This document shows positions 42,009 through 60,507 of a DNA stretch of 64,000 bases, in pieces. The stretch is taken from NCBI GenBank assembly GCA_010015675.1, contig ML976989.1, forward strand, positions 313,828 through 377,827. The letters are read 5' to 3'. Below the pieces are notes generated by a model. The model was given only the letters and a program-made list of their open reading frames with translations, was not told where the DNA came from and did not search any database. This DNA is from Byssothecium circinans (lineage: Eukaryota; Ascomycota; Dothideomycetes; Pleosporales; Massarinaceae). Position 1 is the stretch's first letter. Every line of letters starts with the position of its first letter. The translations under genes and the position numbers were made by a program.

Positions 42009-44699
42009 ATGCTCAGCCGCCGCTTGCTCCTGCGGTCAAAGCAGCTGCACCTTCCTCTCATTTCCCTCGGATACACAGTACGCAGCCCATCGCAACCCCA
42101 GGGACGACTGTTCAGCTCCTCCGCCACGTTGTATGCCAGAAGCAAGAAAAACAAGAAGAATAACACCGAGACAGCTCCCAAAACCGCGAATGGGACGGAA
42201 GAGGAACAAAATGCAGCAAACGTAGACATCCATGCGCAGTCGCAGGATGTGACTGCTAGAGAGAAGGCGAAGACTCCGAAAGCTCGGAAGGTCCCCAATG
42301 CCAGGAAGGCTCCTAAGGCTCCGAAGATACGAAAGATCCAGCAGGATGCAGAAAAGGCCAAGGCAGCGCTGGCAGCCAAAACAAAGGCAACCAAGGCAAA
42401 AACGCCAAAATCCATGGGCTTGAGGGAAGCCATGCTGGAAGGGGAGAAAGGGCCATGGAGCGATGCGCCAGGGGCAAAGAGGAGCCGGAATGATGCCCAA
42501 AAGCTTGACATCAAAACCCTCAAGGCTGAAGATCTGGACTTCAAGGCTGTCGAGGTCGATGTCCCGCCCGTACCCATGCTCTCCTACGGCCTGGATCGCG
42601 TCCTCTTCAACCCCGGCGTCTACCGATTGCAAGATCCACGTTCGCGCGTCTACAATTTCGATCCGTATCTCGAGAAAATCATGCGCGTCAACGAGTTTGA
42701 CTTCAAAGCATTAGCCCCGTACAAGACGTCGTCCAAAGACGAAGACCTTCTGGAATTGACGAAACGATTAGGCTCCAAATTCACTGGCTCGACTTCGAGC
42801 ATGTCAGGCATCCTCCAGCATTTCCACTACCTACTCTCGCGTACTCGCGGCCTCAACCATGACATGCTGTCGCGCAGTTTCCCCAAGCCCACGAACAAAT
42901 TCTCCAAAATCACCACCGGTCCTAGTGCCGTGTTCCTCCGCTGGAAGAATGGCACGTATGCAATCGACGCTGACAAGGCCTACGACACACCCAACATCAT
43001 GAGCTGGCTGGGTCATTCGATGGAAAAGCTTCTCACGACCGATCAAGAAGCATTCGAAAAGTACCGAAAATCCAACCCCATGAAGGCTCCACCCGAGGAT
43101 GGGGACCGATGTTTCCACTATTCATCGCAGGGTAATTTCCTCATGCGCTCTCAGCTGGATGCGCATGACCCCCGTCTCCCGGGATCAGGTGTGTTTGACT
43201 TGAAGACGCGTGCTGTAGTCTCGATTCGTATGAATCACAAGGAGTACGAGACCGGATCGGGCTACCAGCTCCGTTTTGACCGTGGCGAATGGGAGTCCTT
43301 CGAACGCGAGTTCTACGACATGACTAGGGCCACCATGCTCAAGTACTCGCTCCAGGTTCGGATGGGTCGCATGGACGGCATCTTTGTCGCCTACCACAAT
43401 ATCGAGCGCATCTTTGGCTTCCAATATCTCAGCATATCGGATATGGACCTTGTCCTGCATGGACAGACCGATACATGCTTGGGTGATCAAGAATTCAAGT
43501 TCAGTGTCCGTCTGCTCGACGAGCTGTTGCAGAAGGCTACCGAGAAATTCCCGGAACAGGTAGGTTTCGTCTCCCCGTATTGGATCAGCATTATCTAACC
43601 TTTACAGACTCTCCGTTTGCACTTCCACACCCGGGGTGAACGATCCCAATTCATGTACATCTTTGCCGAACCCATGACGGACGAGCAAGCCGACGAGATA
43701 CAATCACGTAGTGAGATTGCGAATAAAAAGTACGAGCGAGACGTTATTGGTATTGATCACAGCGACGAAGAGCTGCAGGAGGAGTGGAAAGACATACAGG
43801 ACCGCGTGGATGAAACAATCGATCTGGAGATTGAAGGTGTCATTGACCAAGTCAAAGAGCATGAAGAAACAGAAGACCAAGGCAACGATGTTAGGGAGTC
43901 GGCCAGTGAATTGGAGGGGACGGATAGCCGCGAGAGTGAAATGAGCGGGTCAGCCAGCGAGGCCGAAGAAACCGAAGCTCAGGAGGGTACAGCGGAAGAG
44001 CCAGCCAGCGAAATTGGGGAGGGTGGATCAAAAGAATCAGCCAGCGAGCAGAGTGAATCAGATACATCAGCCAGCGAAATCGAGCAGAGTGAGTCGGATA
44101 CATCAGCCAGCGAAAGTGAGGAGGGTGGGTCGGAAGAATTAGCTAGCAAAATTAAGGAGGGTGAATTGGAACAATCCGAAGTATCGGCCAGCGGAGTGGA
44201 GGAGGCCGAATCGGAAGAATCACCTAGCGAAATTGATGAGGTCTCAGGCGATAAAGAAGCTGCTGCAGATCAGGAAGCTATAACAGAGGACTCTAAAGCA
44301 ACGCAAGAGTCCGCTTCAGCTTCAAAACCAGCTCCTAGAGGACCGCTCATTGGATGGACATTAGCAATCCGCAACAGAGTCAACGGCCACTACGTCGACC
44401 GACCCGAAAACCTCACGCCGCAGCATGACTGGACAATGGAATACCACATTAAAGAGATTTCCGAGGATAGCTGCTGGAGCCTATACACGAAAGTCAAGGA
44501 GCGGCGAGAACAGCTAATTGGTGAGCAGAGGCAAGAAGACACTCAGCGCTTGGACGTGTATCGTTCCATCATCAGGAGATACAGCGACAAGGGCCGCAGA
44601 TGGAGGGAAGAGCAGGATGTCATCGATGAGAAGATGGGACAGCGGCTGTATGAGCCTATGGGGCCTGGTTCGCCGCTGTACGCAGCTAAAATGGAGTGA
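42009..44699 (+). CDS. PET127: Pet127-family mitochondrial RNA-processing protein
   Basis: Two exons, join(42009..43559,43608..44699), intron 48 nt (GTAGGT ... CTAAC ... TTACAG), 880 residues. In yeast Pet127 acts at the inner mitochondrial membrane in 5' processing and turnover of mitochondrial RNAs. The start ATG 42009 gives a basic presequence (MLSRRLLLRSKQLHLPLIS) that fits mitochondrial import. A Lys/Ala-rich linker precedes the conserved domain, which starts around DVPPVPMLSYGLDRVLFNPG. It includes YNFDPYLEKIMRVNEFDF, FHYLLSRTRGLNHDMLSRSF and AVFLRWKNGTYAIDADKAY, and continues through RMGRMDGIFVAYHNIERIFG and LHFHTRGERSQFMYIFAEPM. An acidic Ser/Glu-rich repeat insertion (43894-44245) interrupts it before the final conserved block LIGWTLAIRNRVNGHYVDRP. 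Confidence 0.9.
43894..44245 (+). repeat. Coding minisatellite, acidic Ala-Ser-Glu repeats in PET127
   Basis: Nine degenerate units containing [S/P]AS[E/G/K] are spaced by acidic residues in multiples of three bases. Two adjacent units are nearly identical over 36 nt (EQSESDTSASEI, about 44045-44115). It is the kind of tract that changes length by slippage without loss of frame. Confidence 0.7.
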
Positions 44700-45223
44700 A
44701 CGATGTAGGAACAGTTGTATGATTTTGTAACATAGGGATGCTACGTTGTATTATAGATTTAGGTGGTGGACGTTGTACGATACCTACAATAATTCAAGAG
44801 GAAGAAGAAAGGCAGGAAGCTACGGCACAAGGAAACTGCAGGCATAATGGTACTCGAAGAAGTGTGATCCAGCCCGAAAGAACCCTCACGTGTACTACAT
44901 GTACGTTTAAATGTTGACGTTGACCCGGCATCAAAGTTTGTGGTGACGTGCGACGCACAGGCCACGCGCCATGTATAAGGCTGAAGACCTGGGCAGCTTC
45001 CTTAGCTCATCAGATGTTGAATGAACGTGCAATTGCCCCGCCATGTACGCGCCTGCTACACCTACACATCTACTTCTTGCTCTCTGAAACCCTCATTGCC
45101 ATCCTCACAGCGCCGAGAGAGCAGCCGTGTGCGGTGTAAAGGCAGAGCCGCAGCATCGTCCTCCGGCGCAACTCCGCATTTGCCTTTGCCGACCGAGCTC
45201 CAGCCCTTCGACACATCGCAAGC
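44700..45223. other. Intergenic / promoter of the 45224 gene
   Basis: About 520 bases between PET127 and the next plus-strand gene, enough for one terminator and one promoter. No motif stands out. Confidence 0.4.
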
Positions 45224-47976
45224 ATGTCTTTGCAGGACCTAGATACCCTGAGAGAATATTCCGGGCGGCATGATTTGACTGACGATCAGGCAAGACATAT
45301 CCTAAAAGTATGCGCTTCCTCTTCACTCAACGATCCACGGCTAACATTTACAGCTCGGCAACAATGATATCAGCGACGCAGTCTTGAAGATCGTGGAGGA
45401 GGGTGTATCTGCTTTGTTGGCTCAGTCCACAGAGAATACATGGGATCAGAGTGCGTTCAATGCTGATCGTTATGGTCAGAATGCTGGCAACAGCAGCATC
45501 CCCAGTATGCGCCGCTCCGACAGAGTTGGACACGATAGTCGCTAATACATTAGACTTGCAGCCTTCAATATTGACTATGCTCCAGGCGTCGAGCACTACC
45601 CTCACAGTGGCGGCCCCAGTGGAGCTCCTACACGACCCTCATCACGAACGAGCCATCGATCCAACGTCTCTACCCACGCGGGCGATGTGCCACGACAAAG
45701 TTTGTCCACACCTTGAGCTATACACAGATCGGAACGGAGGCTGACTGTAACTGCAGGCGTCGAGACGGACCAGGAATCGGGGGTCATAGGTGGCTCTGGC
45801 GCTGTCTTCGGACCCGCAAACCAAGACACTTACTATGACAATGCCTCATGGGCGATGGTCCCCATCGCGAAGAGCATCGAATATATACCCGATGCCATAC
45901 TGTTCGATCAGATCCGCAGCTCCGAAACGCCTGCTTTCCTCAAGCCAGCCACGAGTCCAGAGTACCTGCCCGCGCTATTGACCATTCTCCACACGATACC
46001 ACTCTACCGTAATGCGCTGCTTACACCGAATGTGACCCTTGAGAACTACGGGCTTGGGGACGAATGGTGGAAGGGAAATGCTGGAGGTCAAGCTCGTACG
46101 GTGGACAACGACGCGGATGTCGGATCGACGGCAGACTTGGAGCTTGTACATGAGACGCAACGCTTGATGGCATTCCTAGACAAGTCGGTCCGTTCTTACG
46201 CAAGCCTCGATACACTCTTTCAACTCGACACTTGGAAGCAGTCTCAGTTGGCTCCAGACGAGCCCGCGGGCCTCGACGACCTACTCAAGTTCCTCATGCG
46301 GTGGAGTTTTCTGTACAAGAGGCATCATCAAGATGCTGTTCTAAGGGGCGTCTTTGAATCGGCAATTTGGGTACAAGGAGAGATTGAATACAGCTTCATC
46401 TTCGATGTCCCGGTGATGCCTAACGATGCCGGGAAAGACCGCCACTTGTACGATGTACTCGACAGTGCTCTCTTCCCCTCTCTCCACCAGACCGCTCATA
46501 TCACTGACGCTAGTGACGTCCTGATACTGAGGATGACTGGCGCAAAACTGGACTGCACGATCCCTTCGATCATCTATGTGGATCGGTATATGGCAGAAAA
46601 TAAGGACATGGTCATGAAGATGTTTGCCGATTCAAAAGAGCACGAAGACACTTTGCAGGGGCTCGACGCGCAAATCGACACGGTCAAGTTTCATAGGCCA
46701 CAAGGGTCAGATCTTCCTGAGAAGATGGAGACGCTGAAAATGCTCGAGACGAGTATGCATGCTTTTGATCCGGAGCAAGAGGGCAACAAAAACGATCCGA
46801 CGCATGCGACGATCCTAACGCAACTCAAAACTCTGTACGATAATGTACAACAGAAGCTAAATAGCAAGTCAACCCGCTGCACCTTGAAATTTGAGCAAGA
46901 TCTGACAACAAGCAGGCTTAATAGAGGAGAAGAGCAAAGTTCGCGATGCCCTAGATAGCATCGCTGCCTCATTCCGAGCTCCTGTTAACATGAATGGACA
47001 GTTCATCGAAAAAGACCGACGCATGACCGCAAAATATCCCTACAAACTCCAAGGTGTTGTCACTTCCGCCACAGAGTTCTATGTTCTTCACCCCAAGACT
47101 GATGCCAAAACGGAGAAATCGACCGACGAAGTCGTAGAGCAGCAATGGTGGCACATCAAATACAACTACACAAGCTCAAGTGATTCGGCAACCATCAACC
47201 GCACAGAGGTTGGCATCGACACCGTCTGCGCAGATGCCGGGGCCAACCCTGATAAAACGCTCATCATCTACGCCAACGAAGCTGCGCTCTCTCTCACACC
47301 CATCCCACTCTCTGCTCCTCTGAGCAGCTTCGTTGAAGCAGACAATGTTGCCTTTAAGGAGGATGTCGAGCGCCGCAAAGTCAATAAATGGGGCGACCAT
47401 GACCCGAGCTCCGGTAGCCACGTAGTAGGTGACTGGGACAAACTCCCCAACGACTCAATATCCTCTTGGGACGACGGCTATGACTGGGAGAACGTGAGTG
47501 CTAAAGAGTTCCACCAGCGCGGATACGGTACCACCAACACCAACACGAACACGAACAAAAACACGTTTGTCGATACAAACGGTGGTGGGTCGGGAATCAG
47601 CTCTTCCCGTACCCTGACCCCAAACACTGAAGTTGACGACGATGAGATGCTGACGTCTGGAGGTTTGGTTGAAATGCAGGAAGTCAATGGTGGGATCCAG
47701 TCTTGGGCCGGTATTACTAGTAATGCTAGTAGTGAGACGGTCGGGCTGGAACCTATGGAGATTGTGGGAGAAAGTCAGCAGCAGCAGAATGAGCCGAGAG
47801 CAGGTGTCTCGAGTGAGCCAGTGAATGGGGTCAAGAACGAGGGGAGGAACAGCAGGCTTGGAGATGTGGAGATGGTGGATGCGGATACGGAGGAGGTCAA
47901 GGACGCGGTTAGGAAGTTGGAAGATGGTGCGAATTCGGTTGAGCATATTGAGGTTGTGGAGAAGAAGGGTGGTTAG
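45224..47976 (+). CDS. UBA-like protein, ubiquitin-pathway candidate
   Basis: Five exons, join(45224..45307,45354..45504,45562..45699,45757..46863,46916..47976), 846 residues, start MSLQDLDTLREYSGRH. The first 50 residues look like a UBA helical bundle (LTDDQARHILKLGNNDISDA). The long middle region (WAMVPIAKSIEYIPDAILFD, LVHETQRLMAFLDKSVRSYA, LLKFLMRWSFLYKRHHQ, ATILTQLKTLYDNVQQ) and AEFYVLHPK-like strands after the last intron are conserved-looking but lack the Cys and His boxes of USP enzymes. I recall fungal relatives called ubiquitin-interaction-motif proteins and similarity to non-catalytic parts of USP25/28. The tail has an NT repeat (TNTNTNTNKNT) and is acidic. The last intron (46864-46915) uses a GC donor (GCAAGT) with CAG acceptor and keeps the frame. 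Confidence 0.55.
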
Positions 47977-48755
47977 AAGGTGCTGGTGCCGAGATATGGA
48001 TGGGGGATGGTATATGCATTGGTGGCGTACTGATTAGGTTGCATCTTGAGATTTGGATTGAGGACGGGGTGGAGTGGAGTTGTGGGCATGGGACTCGGCG
48101 TTGGATTGATGCATTTCACGTGAGAGGAGAGACGCTTTTGCAAATTCGTCAGTGGTAATATAATAGTACAGAACTGATACATGATTCTGGCAACGATCTA
48201 TGAGGACAGGGATGCTCTCATCAGTAATTTGGCCCAACGGTATTGATACGCGCGCTTTTCATGGTAGCAGAGCCACTACTGTTCTGAGAGAGATATAAGC
48301 TCGCAGACTTTGGCAACCGACAGACATTTAACGTTTGAAGTGTCCACGATCCACGGTCCCGGGTCCTCGGGTCGGCGTCCCGGGCCACAACTGTATCACG
48401 TGACTCGGCATCGCGCGCAGGGTTTGTCCGCCATCGGAAAGCTGCAGGCTCACCGCCTACCGCCCTGGAGTGGTGGCAAAAAGCTCCCCAGTCATTCTAG
48501 CACTGTTCTTACAGCTTCTTACCTATTTATCAGCACAGGCAGCAGCGTGTAAAACCGACGACGGATATTTAGAGGGCTAGTTCAACTAATTCAAAGTCGG
48601 TTGAGTCGGAAACTAGTCTTAGTAATAACATCATAGCTCCATCCTTACTAAAAGTGCCGAACGCATCTCACTTTCGCCGCACCAAACGATAGATCAAAAC
48701 CCCCTCCACCAGCCTTGACACCCCTCAAGGCCCGAACAATCGTTAACCGCAATCA
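47977..48755. other. Intergenic / promoter of the YCF1-type gene
   Basis: About 780 bases. The last 300 before 48756 are the likely promoter and leader of the transporter. No gene, tRNA or repeat was recognised. Confidence 0.4.
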
Positions 48756-54161
<5,406 letters not shown>

Positions 54162-57100
54162 GTTTGCCTGTAGATTAATTTGAAGGTGAGTGCATTGATG
54201 TACATCGCGGTGGTAGCGGTGTATAGTGTGTGGGTGGATGGGTATCTATTGAGGGTGAGATTGGTTTCACTGGTTTGCGCATGCTATAAGTCATGCAGAT
54301 GTGGGTTACAGGGAAGAGTCAGGTGCGCGTTTGTCGGGCGACGATTACTCGTCGTGGTTGTGCGGGTTTGTGGGGTGGAGGGTGTAGGGTGTGGGATGTG
54401 GGGTTTCGTGTGCTACGTGTGTCCATGCGCCGATGTAGTGGAACACCAGATGTCCGACGCGAGTGGCGGGCAGATTGATGGCTAGATTCTAGGCGGTAGG
54501 TGGTGGGTGCGGGTGCGGGTGTATACAAACCAAAAAAACGGGTGTTGCGTTACTAGTTGCCTAGGGTGCAGTTTCCCAGGCCTTTTTTTCTTCTCTTTTA
54601 AACAGTGCCGATGGAAGCGAAAACCGAAGATGAATGAAAATGAAATGGAAAGCCGAAGTGTGCGTTACACAGGTCCAGTTCAATTTCACTTGACTTCCCC
54701 GCCAGTGTATTTTTCCAAACGCGTGAAATCGCACTGTACTGCACGGTGGGAAGGAGCAAAACCAAAAACAAAAGCCAAAAACAAAAGCCAAAATTCATAC
54801 ATCTTCCTCGATCGATGAATCTACCAATCACTACGTGATTGAGGAAATCTCCAACATACATGGGAAAGCTCGGACGGAGGAGGAGCTGTGTGGCGTGGTT
54901 TCTTCGCGCTCTTGAGCTTGAGAAACGTGTATGTACAGTACAGTACAAGTTACGGACATTTTCCAATTCTTTGGCTGTGGGGCGTGGTTTTCGTTCGCAG
55001 GTAGTTGTAGTGGTATCTATATATCGTTCCGCGGCTGCAGGGTAGTGAATGAATGCCTTTCTTGGTACAATGGTTAGTGAATGGGTGGGTGAGTGGAGAC
55101 AACGAGATCAGTGAGTGAGTGAGTGAGTGTGAGGCGCGCATCGCAGGGTAGTTAGGGTTTAACAAAGACATCTATCGATCGGGTATGATTACCGAATCCC
55201 AAAGTCTTGGACCGAGTGGCAATCATGGCATGTTCTGAATTATGAAGTCATAGTTATTTCTACGGTATTGTATTGTAGATGTTATATCCTGACTCCATCT
55301 TTGCCTCGATACTTATGGTGAGGGGCTCGAGTGTGGGGAAGAGTATGACACTGGAAATGAAAGGGGGGGCCTTCGACCATGGCACTCATGGGCATGTCAC
55401 TGGAGTGGGCAGTCTGGAATCGGGGGTTTGAAGTTTCGGTCTTGACCGCAGATGTGACGGTGGGATCGTGCAGCTAGAGCTGGGAAGGGGGGTGGGAAAA
55501 CAGCGGATAGAGAAGGGAGGGAAGCAGCAAGACACCTCGCACATTGTCTGGAGTCAGCGGTTCGCTGCGCCCAAGACCCGCGTCGTTCCACGGAGCAAGG
55601 AAGAACAAAACACACATATTGTGTGACTCCTGTATACCGAGATGGCCGTCAAGGTCAAGGGTGCATTGGGTGGCTGTAGCCTACAGGCACCGTCCACGCA
55701 GCCCCACAGGGAGGCGGGGGGGCAAAAAGCTGGCGAGTTTGCTGTGAGGTGAGGTGAAGTAGGGTAGGTGAAGCGGGCCGCAGCTGTACGAGGTCTGCGA
55801 CGGAAAGGCCTTGGGAACACCGGTCCAGAAGAACGCAAGTAAACGGTGAAAAAAAATCGACCATCTGTCCCAAGCCATATATACTAACACCCCTACCGAA
55901 CGGTGAAGAAGCGGGACCCGTAAAGGAGCCAATGCGCAAGCCCGATCTCTGATCCCAGATCCCCAGTGCATGCATCGCGCTTTGATGCGGCAATCGTGGC
56001 CTTTTGAAAGCTGGATCCCGACATGCCATGCGGAATGCACTCTTTTGGGAGGTGGGAAACGCACGCTAGCGAGCCGTTCTCGCATAAAATGCCATGCGTT
56101 GCTGGAGAGGATGGGCCAATTTAGTGTTGCCCGTTGAGGCGAGCCTACTGCACCAAAGACCGGGATCCTGGGGTGCCCAGTAATTCGCTCGTCACTGCGA
56201 GACTAGATGCGATGAGATGTGTAGTGAGGGCGGTTGGGCCCGACGGTGCGTTGTGGGTGGTGCTTCCGTGGCGGGAGCGATGGATCATAGGAGTGCAGCG
56301 CGTATTTCGGGTAGTATTTGAAGATTGGGTACCTATGCTAGTCTGCACGTGATGTGCATCAAGTGAAAGGGTCCAAGGGTTTCCGGATACCGGCCTGTGG
56401 ACATTGCTTTTTGCTTCATCGGAGGGCAAGGGATTGGCGGAAGATTGTGGGCATTTTGGTGGCTTGCGGCTGTTGGTGTGCAGTATGGGGTTGAGGAGGA
56501 GGTTGTGCATCTTCTGATGTGAATGAGGCGTCTGTCAAGGCTGCTGGGCTGTGACTGTGGCTGCTCGTCAATGGTTCTAATAGTTGCTGGTGCTGCTCTA
56601 TGCTTGGGAGCTGAGCTTCGACAAAACGACTTTCCTTCGAACGCACTCTTGATGACGCTCTTTCTCGCCCAAAGTAGGAAATCCTTACTTCCCATCCGTC
56701 GTGCAAACTCGTTCCCGAGGTCGTTTGGAGAACAAGTTACACGCTAGTCAAGGAACCCCTACTGCTCATCTTTCCGGGTTGGCAGTTTTTCCCTGGTACT
56801 GCTGGGTCAATGGCTCCGCTCAATGCCAAGCCTTCTCGCAATCGCATTGCAACGCTACATCGGGATAGAGCTTGCCGGGTAGTGCAGCGGGGAGCAGCGG
56901 CTTCGACTTTTAGTGCGACTGAGGTTCACACTGACAGCCGTTGCTGCACATAAACGGCAGTAACGGTCCAGGAAACCCATGGTTCAAGAGCGGGCTAAGT
57001 ATCGACGACATGGGCTCGATGCTTCGATGCACATCATATGCTGCTTCCCTGGCTAGGCCTTGCTGGGATGAAGTGCGTTTGAGAGGGAACCAAACTCTGC

Positions 57101-57614
57101 CATCACCGTGCCAAAAAAGGACTATAACAGGGCCAGGCACGGCCTAGTCATAACACGAGTTCTTAAGGCGCAACTATCCTTCTAGCCTGCGTCTCTGATT
57201 TTCGACCCTAATCCATCATTGATCGAGGTTTGACGGGCTTGTGTCTGGCGGCTCTTTGTCCCTGAACGCTCCTTGCTGTTGGCATACCGAGCCTGATCTG
57301 GGTCTTTGTGCTACCTACTCGCGCTTCACGCCCGCCATCGGCTCGCTCGGTGCGAAGGTTCTCTTGCTGGCTGTTTTACGGTCTCAAGCTTTCATCCCGA
57401 AAACCACGTGAGTATCTCCCGATCCACATTGGTAGATGAATCTCGCAACAGTATCTCAGCTCGATGCCCTTCCTTTCAGCGTCAATGTACTGATGATTGA
57501 TCTAGGCAGTTTTCATCTTCTCCTCTCCGCTCTGAGAGACCTCGACAATCGAAGTCGGCCGACGACCGACCTCCCTTCGTCCCGGGCTACCGCTTGCAGC
57601 CAGCCGCAGACGCC
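54162..57614. other. 3.45-kb gene-poor region
   Basis: No gene is supported on either strand; open frames here are short, overlapping and of unlikely composition. Simple repeats occur: AAAAACAAAAGCC twice near 54765-54790, ACAGTACAGTACA near 54936 and a GTGA array at about 55110-55130. The region presumably holds the YCF1 terminator and a long promoter or leader for the gene at 57615. A spliced noncoding RNA cannot be excluded from sequence alone. Confidence 0.45.
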
Positions 57615-59638
57615 ATGGCAAAAGTAAAGAGGGAGGATGCTCGAGCGATGCCGAAAGCAGGAAGATGCCCGACCGACGCCCAGAAGAAGAGACAAGCAGC
57701 AGATTGGCGTGATTCGGATCCCTTTTCGCTGGTGCAAGATACAGACTATGTGTCGCCGGTAAGTGTTGACAGTCGTTGTGGCAGTGGTGCACGTGTGCTG
57801 TGGGTGTACGGATATGTGTAGAGGTGTCGTGGTCAGCTAATTAGCGTCCGCTCTGCCGGTTCCTCGCCATGTTAGCGGCCGCCCCTTGTTCCTTCCCGAA
57901 CCGGACCAGACGCTGACTTTAACTTTCTCGCTTGCCGCAGAAACGAGCACGCCAACGGCCCGCCGAAGAGGACGAGGCGCCTCTCAAGAGCAGCATCGGA
58001 TACAACCCCAGCGGCGCAACCGGCTATACGCTGAAGGTCAACGGCAAAGAGACGCCCATCTACAAATGTGCCATCTCGGGGTTTGAGCATCTCTTCACCA
58101 CTGAATTGCAACAAGCGCAACCCACGGCCGACCTTCAACCGAAGCGAACGCCTGGGATCCGCCCACCGGGTAAGCCCTACTTATATCTTCGCCTGCGCGG
58201 TTATCGATCGGTTCGCTAATCACGAACTGTTACATAAATGTAGACCTCCGCAATTCGCAATTGCCTCGTCCCAGGGAGAAGAAAACATCAGCTACGCCCC
58301 GTGGCGTCAAGCGTTCAAGGGTGCTGCCGAGGGCCGACGATGGCGACGACGAAGATGACCAGCCTGTTTCCAGGCGAAGCCGACCGAAGACACTATACAT
58401 CAACGACATTGATGCGTTGAAAGCCTTCTACCATACACGCTTGAAAGAACTCACTATGAAGCCCCTACGCCAGATCGCAACTGCTTGGGTCCGGGAGCTG
58501 AGTCCAAAGCGACAGACAAACTACGGCCGATACCACGGCTTCACCCCAGCTACAGCGCCGGAAGGGGAGAAGTCCGCACCTTGGTGGCCACGAGACATCC
58601 CCTATCTTGAACCTGCACATTTGAAGCTTCAGTGTACAGTTCCCGTTGTTGGACTGGTTTACCTCTGCTTACTATCCTCTAGATCTAATTCCCTTGACTA
58701 TTGATATCATGCTCGTTCATCGCAAGATTGACGCAGAGCACGGAAAGCGCGGCAAAGCATGGATCAAGACGCTCCGAAAGCGTGCAATCAACTCCGTCGA
58801 TGACACCTCCAACGACAACTTCTCTTCCTCCGCAGACCCGACCTTCAACAGAGCAATGAAGGAGCGAGCTTTGACGAAGATCCTCCCCAGCTTGTTCGAT
58901 ATCGCCGAGGCTCACGAAGACTATGTCGTTCAGTATGAACTCTTCGAAGGCTCTGGAAACGAAGACCCAGGTGAGGGCAAAGAGGTGTCTTGGGAGCCCG
59001 TACCGAGACCGGATCGCTCTCTTAGGAAGAAGGCGCGCCTTGCACCAAGCGCTACGCCTGCCCACCAACCAGAGCTGACGCATGATTCCGAAGCTTCGGG
59101 AGACGAGACCGAGGCAGACGAGAGCATGGCGAACAGCACCTTTTCTTCCTTCCAGTCTTGGAGTAACGAAGAAGATGCCAAGTCGACCCGAGCACCGAGC
59201 CCTGATCCCGCACATTACCGTACTCCGCGGACCACATCTACGATTCCGCATGCTGCCTTCAGCCAGAACATGAGCCGTCTTCGCCTCAGCGATGGATCCG
59301 ACGCCAAGTCCACTGTTGACGATGATGAAGCGGTGCAGTATTTTGGCATGAAATACAGACCGACTGGCGCGTTCCAGCCCGTGGACATGATGCCATTCCC
59401 GAATCCTGCATCATACCATCCTGATTTGGGCGGTAGCATGTTTCCTCAACCCCAACAGCTGCAACCGCACCCCATACAACCATTCCCGTCTGCTGTGTAC
59501 CCAGCCTACATGTACACGGGCATGCAAGACTTTGCTGGCCTTGCTCTTCCAGAACAGCATCATTTCTCTCCAGCTATGCTGGCAGCGACTCATTCACCGC
59601 CTGACGATGTCATTCATGGCCTTCCGATGGACCATTAA
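57615..59638 (+). CDS. DUF2841 / YDR124W-like helical-bundle protein
   Basis: Four exons, join(57615..57758,57941..58169,58244..58633,58683..59638), introns 182, 74 and 49 nt, 572 residues; start MAKVKREDARAMPKAG. The last intron has an unusual donor (GTACAG) but keeps the frame (KLQ-Y-LIPLTIDIML). The conserved part is INDIDALKAFYHTRLKELTM, RQIATAWVRELSPKRQTNYG, WWPRDIPYLEPAHLKL and IDIMLVHRKIDAEHGK. It matches the helical bundle I know as DUF2841, whose members include yeast YDR124W and a protein of the hrmA-associated subtelomeric cluster of Aspergillus fumigatus. The C-terminal half is acidic, then Pro/Gln/Met-rich, as in many nuclear regulators. Molecular function is unknown. Confidence 0.75.
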
Positions 59639-60507
59639 ACAAGCACACGGTCCCTAGCTTTTACTTTACGCACTCCCTCTTGTCCGCGCGTTCCTAGCCC
59701 GCGATGTTTTTATGCCCTTTTATTTCTCGACCCTTCATTTGCTGCAATCGCTTCGTGGTTTTCTTAGCCCCTCTTCTCCTTCGGCGAAAGCTATTTGCGC
59801 GCCTTTGTCTTGCATTGCTTAATCGCAACGCGATCTTGCTTCGGCATCCTCGCTAGGACGCTTTCTTCCAGCATTTCTCAGCCACGCACTTTTTCCAGCA
59901 TTGTTGAACACACCTTCACGCCCTCACGATGTCACGACTGCATTTTACTGGAAGCGCGATGGTGTTGCGCCTCGCTAGTGGTGGATGTAATGGTGAAAAG
60001 CTGGTTCTCTCGGTACTTGTACATAACGGTGGATAGTAGACAGGTAGGCCTGTCTCATGGTGACGACTCTCCTATTAGTATTGCAAGGAGGTGTAGGGAG
60101 GACGTTCGAAGGGATCAGACGGCGATTGCGGTATGAGGAAGAGGATAATTTGTTATCCAGAAAAGGGCCATGTAGTAGTACTACAATTTCGGTACTTGTC
60201 ATAATATAAAAGCATGATCGGGAGGTATTCTCGGGTGACCTTGAAGATGATTTGGCACTAAGCCTAATATGACTAGCGCACCCGCGCTTGGACTGGGCCC
60301 GTGCGCAATGTCTCGAGCTTCTGTAGCTTCAACCTCGTCGCTGCGACTTCCTTTGTGAACGCAGAAGGCAACGGCAACGGCAACCACCCGCGCTCACGGC
60401 AACCCAACCAGCGCGTGTTCTGCCCACAATCGGACCGGCTTCTTCCTCTTTTCTCTCTTCTCTTTTCTTTCATCACAACACACAACCCCCCAACCCCCCC
60501 CCCGCGC
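59639..60507. other. Intergenic / SAC3 promoter
   Basis: About 870 bases between two plus-strand genes. The 3' part (60420-60507) is pyrimidine-rich, ending in a run of C, typical of a fungal leader just before the SAC3 start. No other feature recognised. Confidence 0.4.

Noticed and set aside
41657..42577. Minus-strand open frame of 306 codons
   Set aside because: It overlaps PET127 exon 1 on the opposite strand. The Ala/Phe-rich translation is the mirror of the Lys/Ala-rich linker, not a separate gene.
54162..57614. Short open frames on both strands (e.g. 55681-56085, 56145-56706)
   Set aside because: They overlap one another, have no domains, and no plausible splicing builds a longer protein.
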